The notes below the pieces were generated by a model. The model was not told where the DNA came from, made no database searches, and was given only the letters and a program-made list of their open reading frames with translations. Both the position numbers and the translations under genes were made by a program. From Verrucomicrobiota bacterium (GTDB lineage: Bacteria; Verrucomicrobiota; Verrucomicrobiia; Verrucomicrobiales; Verrucomicrobiaceae): 8,222 nt of DNA. Below, in pieces: positions 4,814-8,222 of the stretch; position 1 is the stretch's first letter, and each line of letters opens with the position of its first letter. The stretch is taken from assembly GCA_021413535.1 (NCBI GenBank), contig JAIOQF010000172.1, forward strand, positions 1 to 8,222, read 5' to 3'.

Positions 4814-6391
4814 CTATTTTGCCGGAAAATCCCAGACCCAATCGCCGAGATATTTCTCGTCGGAGAACCTAGTATTTTCCGGCATTTTCTTATCGAGCAT
4901 CCGCTTGCCACCATCGTCCTTGCCGTCGAAGCCGACGCTCCAGAGTGCGTATCTGCCGTCGGCGGTTTTGCGATAGCCCATCGGCTTTTCGTTCATCACG
5001 TCGAGCGGCAAAGGTTTGCCATCTGCGAGCCTCAATGTATCGAGCGAAGCGGGGTAGCTTCCCTTTTCAATCCGGTGCCGCTCCAGCACGCAAGCAATGA
5101 CGGCCTGGTTCGCCAGCGTCTGTGTGTAGCTTGCTTTGTTGATGATTTTGCTCAAAGCGGGGGCGATCAAGCAGGCCATCAAGTTGGTGGGATGCGTCCA
5201 GATTTTTTCCTTCATGTCCACCAGTTCCTTCTCCCAGTCCTGCGCCGCCTGACGGGCCTGACGCCAGCCCTGATCTCGCAGGGGTTTGATGAGATGCTTG
5301 AATTCCTGCTCGGCGAGCACAGCGGCGCTTGCGTCAAAGAAACCCAGGGGAATCGCGTGTCCCGCTAACTTGCCCAGCATCGTGTCGGTCGTTAGACCGT
5401 CGTCGTTGTTGGTCATCTGGACGAGGCTGAAGGTGCTTGAGGGATTGCGCTTGAGCGATTTTAGCATGTTCACGCCTGCAGCCATCTCGACGCGCAACGC
5501 ACGCAAAGCCGAGCGATGGAAATCGAGTTCTGTGAGGGAAGCTTCTAGCCGGGCGAAATCCTCCGCCGTGCCCGCCTGCGCATCGCAGAGTTCCCATGTG
5601 CTGCTGCAAAGGGTCGCCGTGTCCGAAGCTGCCACAAGCATGCCGATGAGAAACGGATCATGCAAATTCGCCTGAACAAGCCGCGCCATGATAAGTGCGG
5701 TCTCGTGCGCTTTGGCAGTGTTGCTCGCGCGCGCTGCCGCGATGGCGCGCAAAGCCAGGGTTTGATTTGTGTTTCGGCTGCCTGTGTAGTGGGGAAACGG
5801 GATCGTGAACAACCTCTCCGGCAGTTCACGTGTCTTCCATTCGGGCGTCCACTGGGCTTTCGAGCGATTGAGACCGGCGGCGAGTTCTTGCACGACAGCA
5901 TCGTCTTTGGCAAGTGCGCCGAGCAGGTCGCGAGCCGCGTTGCCTGAATCATCAGGGAAGTTCAACGAGCCTTCCTTGCGCAGCCATTCGGCCCAGGCCT
6001 TGAGGTCGATGGCTTTGCCAAGTGAAGCGTTCGCCAGCCTCGGGCGCGTTCCGGCTTTTTTGCTTTCTGACGGAAGCTTGATCGCATCCAGTCGTTTGCG
6101 ATTTTCGCCGGGCATTCCTTTGCTCGTGTCATTGTCCACCACCAATGCGAGGTCTTTTAGCAAAGGAATCGCGCAGAAGTTATCTGCTTCAGGAACCGGA
6201 TCATTCGCCACCGCACGGAAGTCGAGCGTTTCGCCCTCCGTCTTCAGCATGGCGGTGGTCGCGGCCCACTGCCGCCCCCAGCTCCAGTTGAGCCAGGTGC
6301 AGAGCAGTATATATAAAGTGATGAGTGATACAGCAGTCCATGCGAGACTGTGGAGCCAGCGTTTCTGCCAGAGACGTTTGAGAAAGTTCAT
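4814..6391 (-). CDS. Membrane-anchored protein with pseudopilin-like C-terminal domain
   Basis: A 525-residue protein with one N-terminal membrane helix (about residues 14-35) after a basic stretch; the rest is predicted to lie outside the cytoplasm. Most of the body is alpha-helical, Ala-rich and of no family I can name. From about residue 428 the sequence reads NQAVIACVLERHR, KGSYPASLDTL, LPLDVMNEKPMGYR, DGRYALWSVGFDGKDDGG. This resembles the C-terminal domain of type II secretion major pseudopilins (LExYRxxxGxYPxSLdxL, then a GxyxlxSxGxDgxxGG-like end). No prepilin peptidase motif is visible at the N-terminus, so it is not itself a pseudopilin. Its ATG overlaps the stop of the putative anti-sigma gene (ATGA at 6388-6391), making it the last gene of the sigma operon. 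A role as sensor, envelope stress protein or regulated effector is inference. A REP-like hairpin follows the stop. Confidence 0.8.
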   Translation of the reverse strand: MNFLKRLWQKRWLHSLAWTAVSLITLYILLCTWLNWSWGRQWAATTAMLKTEGETLDFRAVANDPVPEADNFCAIPLLKDLALVVDNDTSKGMPGENRKRLDAIKLPSESKKAGTRPRLANASLGKAIDLKAWAEWLRKEGSLNFPDDSGNAARDLLGALAKDDAVVQELAAGLNRSKAQWTPEWKTRELPERLFTIPFPHYTGSRNTNQTLALRAIAAARASNTAKAHETALIMARLVQANLHDPFLIGMLVAASDTATLCSSTWELCDAQAGTAEDFARLEASLTELDFHRSALRALRVEMAAGVNMLKSLKRNPSSTFSLVQMTNNDDGLTTDTMLGKLAGHAIPLGFFDASAAVLAEQEFKHLIKPLRDQGWRQARQAAQDWEKELVDMKEKIWTHPTNLMACLIAPALSKIINKASYTQTLANQAVIACVLERHRIEKGSYPASLDTLRLADGKPLPLDVMNEKPMGYRKTADGRYALWSVGFDGKDDGGKRMLDKKMPENTRFSDEKYLGDWVWDFPAK

Positions 6392-6735
6392 TGGGGGAGA
6401 TCGAGGTTGAGGTTCAGGTGACGTTGAAAGGCGAGCAAGGTTGGCGCGTCGCTTTGTGGCGTGGTGGTGTTTGGGGGCGTGGTCTTTACTTTGTTAACCG
6501 CGTAATCGGTCGCAGTGTCCTGCGGCGCGGTGAAATACATCGCGAGGACCGCCGCCCAAGCCGCTGCCCAGCCGAGCATCAGCCAGCGCGGCGGCAGCGT
6601 CCGCTTGAATGGAATGGCATCCGCCTCGCGACGGGCGCGTGCAAGGATGTCCGCCTTCCAGGCCGGTGTCGGATCGGGACGGTGCAGCGCACCGGTCAGC
6701 GCGTGCAGTTTCTTTTCGAAGTCGTCGTCGTTCAT
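6388..6735 (-). CDS. Putative single-pass anti-sigma factor
   Basis: A 115-residue protein: an acidic N-terminus and soluble helical part (residues 1-49), a membrane helix (about 51-69), then a Thr/Pro-rich outer tail. The placement directly after an ECF sigma gene, joined by an ATGA overlap at 6732-6735, and the topology of a cytoplasmic N-terminal domain plus one membrane helix are what is expected of a membrane anti-sigma factor that holds the sigma factor until a signal arrives. The zinc-binding HxxxCxxC motif of ZAS anti-sigma factors is absent (no Cys in the protein), so this would be a different class. The segment DPTPAWKADILARARREA (21-38) is probably the sigma-binding helix. Family identity rests mainly on context. 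Confidence 0.65.
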   Translation of the reverse strand: MNDDDFEKKLHALTGALHRPDPTPAWKADILARARREADAIPFKRTLPPRWLMLGWAAAWAAVLAMYFTAPQDTATDYAVNKVKTTPPNTTTPQSDAPTLLAFQRHLNLNLDLPQ

Positions 6736-7235
6736 AGCAGTTCCTCGTAGATGGGACGCAGCAGCGTCCGGAGTTTGTCTAATGCATAGCGATAGCGGCT
6801 CGCCGCCGTGTTAAGCGGGATGTCTTGGGCTTCCGCGATCTCATCAAATGTCAGTCCGTCCCAGAGCTTGAGCTGCACGATGGTGCGCTGCTCATCCGGC
6901 AGCTGCTTCATCGCTTCCGCAAAACTTCGCGCCAGCAGCGCCGCATCAGGATCGGGTGTCCGCTGTCCGTCCTCATTGAGTTCCTTCACTAAGCGCTCTT
7001 CGGAGTCCCAGCGCACCTTGCGCCGCCGCAGCCAGTCGATTGCGAGGTTGTGCGCCAGCCGGTAGAGAAACGCTTTCTCGCTTTGCAGCTCCATTTTCAC
7101 CCCGCGGGCCAGTTTGATAAACAGCTCCTGCAGCAAATCACGCGCGTCCGCCTCCCCCTTGGTGAACGTCACCAGATAATGAAACAACCCTGACGCGTGC
7201 GCATCGTAAAGGTGTTCCAGTTCTCGGTCGTTCAT
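6732..7235 (-). CDS. ECF (sigma-70 family) RNA polymerase sigma factor
   Basis: A 167-residue protein with the two-domain layout of extracytoplasmic-function sigma factors. Region 2 spans about residues 8-72, with DARDLLQELFIKL (30-42; the DAxDLxQExF motif that contacts core polymerase and the -10 DNA) and AFLYRLAHNLAIDWLRRRK (55-73). After an acidic linker, region 4 spans about 106-160, with LPDEQRTIVQLKLWDGLTFDEIAEAQDIPLNTAASRYR-type sequence forming the helix-turn-helix for -35 recognition. It directs polymerase to its own target promoters and is normally held inactive by the neighbouring membrane protein. It is the first gene of a three-gene operon linked by two ATGA overlaps. ATG 7235 gives a full-length domain; no clear Shine-Dalgarno sequence precedes it. 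Which ECF group it belongs to cannot be settled by eye. Confidence 0.94.
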   Translation of the reverse strand: MNDRELEHLYDAHASGLFHYLVTFTKGEADARDLLQELFIKLARGVKMELQSEKAFLYRLAHNLAIDWLRRRKVRWDSEERLVKELNEDGQRTPDPDAALLARSFAEAMKQLPDEQRTIVQLKLWDGLTFDEIAEAQDIPLNTAASRYRYALDKLRTLLRPIYEELL

Positions 7236-7390
7236 GGCGGATTAATTGTGATTCTCGTGCAACAAGACGCGAGGCCGCGAGATTTTTGTCTAAAAATCGT
7301 CGTCGATTTGGCCTACTCACCCCTAATTCCCTGTTGCGGCACCCCTTGCCATGATCTCAAGATTGCGGATAGTGCGCTGCGCCCACGCTC
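7236..7390. promoter_or_regulatory. Divergent regulatory gap between the sigma operon and trpG, with overlapping palindromes
   Basis: The gap contains GATTTTT (7281-7287), GTCT, AAAAATC (7292-7298), a perfect 7-bp inverted repeat with a 4-nt loop, overlapping a second one, AAATCG (7294-7299), TCGT, CGATTT (7304-7309). Both use bases 7294-7298, so only one hairpin can form at a time. They lie 46-74 bp before the sigma gene ATG. On the minus strand GGGAATT (7331-7325) loosely resembles the GGAA-type -35 of many ECF promoters, which would allow autoregulation, but I see no confirmed -10. Confidence 0.4.
7346..7373 (+). promoter_or_regulatory. trpG: Candidate sigma-70-type promoter of trpG
   Basis: TTGCCA (7346-7351, five of six to TTGACA) is followed after 16 nt by GATAGT (7368-7373, four of six to TATAAT). 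Transcription would begin near 7380, leaving a leader of only about 10 nt before ATG 7391, which fits the absence of a Shine-Dalgarno sequence. Confidence 0.4.
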
Positions 7391-7966
7391 ATGCTCCTGA
7401 TCATCGACAACTACGACTCCTTCACCTTCAACCTCGTCCAGTATTTCGGCGAGATGGGCGCGACCATGGAAATCCGCCGCAACGACCAGGTGACACTGGA
7501 TGAGATCGCTCGGCTCAAGCCGGATCACATCTGCGTGTCACCCGGCCCCTGCACACCGAAGGAGGCGGGCGTCAGCAACGACGTCATCCGCAAGTTCGGC
7601 ATCACCACGCCGATTCTCGGAGTTTGTCTCGGGCACCAGTGCATCGGCGATGTGTTCGGCGGCGATGTCATCCGCGCGGGACGGTTGATGCACGGCAAGG
7701 TCTCGCGCATCCATCACACGGACGCATCAGTCTTCGCCGGCATGAAACAAGATTTCGAGGCCACGCGTTATCACAGTCTCATCATCCGGCGCGACACATT
7801 GCCATCGTGTCTCGAGATCACCGCCGTCGCCGCCGATGACGCTACCGAAATCATGGGTGTGCGTCACAAGGAGCTTCCGATTCACGGTGTGCAGTTCCAT
7901 CCAGAAAGTATTCTGACGCAAGACGGGAAGAAGCTCTTGAAGAATTTTCTGGAAATGCGTGCCTGA
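7391..7966 (+). CDS. trpG: Glutamine amidotransferase subunit of anthranilate / aminodeoxychorismate synthase
   Basis: A 191-residue class I glutamine amidotransferase of full family length. It hydrolyses glutamine and passes ammonia to TrpE (making anthranilate for tryptophan) or to PabB (making 4-amino-4-deoxychorismate for folate). The family opening LLIIDNYDSFTFNLVQYF is intact. SPGPCTPKEAG (50-60) is the oxyanion-region motif, and GVCLGHQ (77-83) holds the nucleophile Cys79. The other triad members are His170 and Glu172 in GVQFHPESILT. MHGKVS (100-105) is also conserved. TrpG and PabA cannot be separated by eye, and many bacteria use one protein for both; no trpE, pabB or other trp gene lies in the window. 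ATG 7391 gives the standard N-terminus, without a clear ribosome binding site. It is divergent from the sigma operon and followed by the TPR gene in the same direction. Confidence 0.95.
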   Translation: MLLIIDNYDSFTFNLVQYFGEMGATMEIRRNDQVTLDEIARLKPDHICVSPGPCTPKEAGVSNDVIRKFGITTPILGVCLGHQCIGDVFGGDVIRAGRLMHGKVSRIHHTDASVFAGMKQDFEATRYHSLIIRRDTLPSCLEITAVAADDATEIMGVRHKELPIHGVQFHPESILTQDGKKLLKNFLEMRA

Positions 7967-8016
7967 CGGCATGAAGGTGGCTTACCTTGTCGGAGTTCTC
8001 CACTTGGTTCAAAAAT

Positions 8017-8222
8017 ATGTCCCGCCTCGAATCGCTCCGTGATGCCCTGGCTCAGTCGCCCGACAATGTCGCGCTGCTTCTCCTTTTCGGCCACGCGTGC
8101 CTCGACGAAATTCGTCTCGACGAAGCGCACGAAACTTTTTCACGCATCCTCACGCTCGATCCTGATCACCTCGACGCCCAGCTCGGACTGGCGCGCGTGT
8201 TGGTGCTTCAGGGCGATACTAG
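8017..8222 (+). CDS. Tetratricopeptide-repeat protein, N-terminal fragment
   Basis: Open from ATG 8017 to the right edge (68 codons plus two bases), so only the N-terminus is seen. Residues about 15-48, reading NVALLLLFGHACLDEIRLDEAHETFSRILTLDPD, fit the 34-residue TPR pattern (W/L4-L7-G8-Y/H11, A20, F24, A27, P32), and the next repeat begins with HLDAQLGLARVLVLQGD. TPR arrays bind other proteins; what follows, such as a fused catalytic domain, cannot be seen. It starts 50 bp after the trpG stop in the same direction and may be co-transcribed. No ribosome binding site is evident. In the intervening 50 bp an ATG at 7972 opens another frame that closes after about 23 codons and is not considered a gene. 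Confidence 0.8.
   Translation, partial: MSRLESLRDALAQSPDNVALLLLFGHACLDEIRLDEAHETFSRILTLDPDHLDAQLGLARVLVLQGDT

Noticed and set aside
5805..6410. 201-codon open frame on the plus strand
   Set aside because: Antisense to the 525-residue protein gene, which has a clear membrane anchor and C-terminal motif; the Ser/Arg-rich product is typical of a shadow frame.

Overview
The window looks like chromosomal DNA of a verrucomicrobial bacterium, probably near Verrucomicrobiaceae (Prosthecobacter or Verrucomicrobium-like). This is inferred from the gene families, the GC-rich coding sequence, the near absence of Shine-Dalgarno sequences, and the verrucomicrobial style of its sigma/anti-sigma/pseudopilin-tail operon. 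No rRNA or other taxonomic marker is present, so the assignment is moderate. No tRNA, CRISPR array, prophage or insertion sequence was found.

Layout: (1) 1-300, minus, the N-terminal part of a site-2-type (M50) membrane metalloprotease running off the left edge. (2) 301-708, non-coding and rich in hairpins: a REPIN-like element with 9-bp inverted ends, a strong minus-strand terminator-like hairpin and smaller palindromes. (3) 709-1197, minus, folA, carrying an in-frame heptamer tandem repeat. (4) 1330-2310, plus, an unrecognised membrane-anchored protein divergent from folA. (5) 2362-4508, minus, a compact four-gene cluster of ExbB/TolQ-like, ExbD/TolR-like, a TonB-like periplasm-spanning protein, and a tiny membrane zinc-ribbon protein. 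(6) 4509-4813, intergenic, with an AT-rich stretch and a second REP-like hairpin. (7) 4814-7235, minus, a three-gene operon joined by two ATGA overlaps: ECF sigma factor, putative anti-sigma factor, and a large membrane-anchored protein with a pseudopilin-like C-terminus. (8) 7236-7390, a divergent regulatory gap. (9) 7391-7966, plus, trpG/pabA. (10) 8017 to the right edge, plus, the start of a TPR protein.

How the genes work together: ExbB, ExbD and the TonB-like protein have the architecture of an inner-membrane ion-driven motor with its transducer. However, the ExbD homologue has Asn in place of the membrane Asp normally required for proton use, and the ExbB homologue also departs from the common pattern in its third membrane segment. 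The motor may therefore be uncoupled, differently powered or repurposed. The sigma and anti-sigma genes probably form a membrane-sensing pair, with the third gene as a target or sensor partner. FolA (tetrahydrofolate) and TrpG/PabA (tryptophan or 4-aminobenzoate) both touch folate metabolism but are not in one operon.
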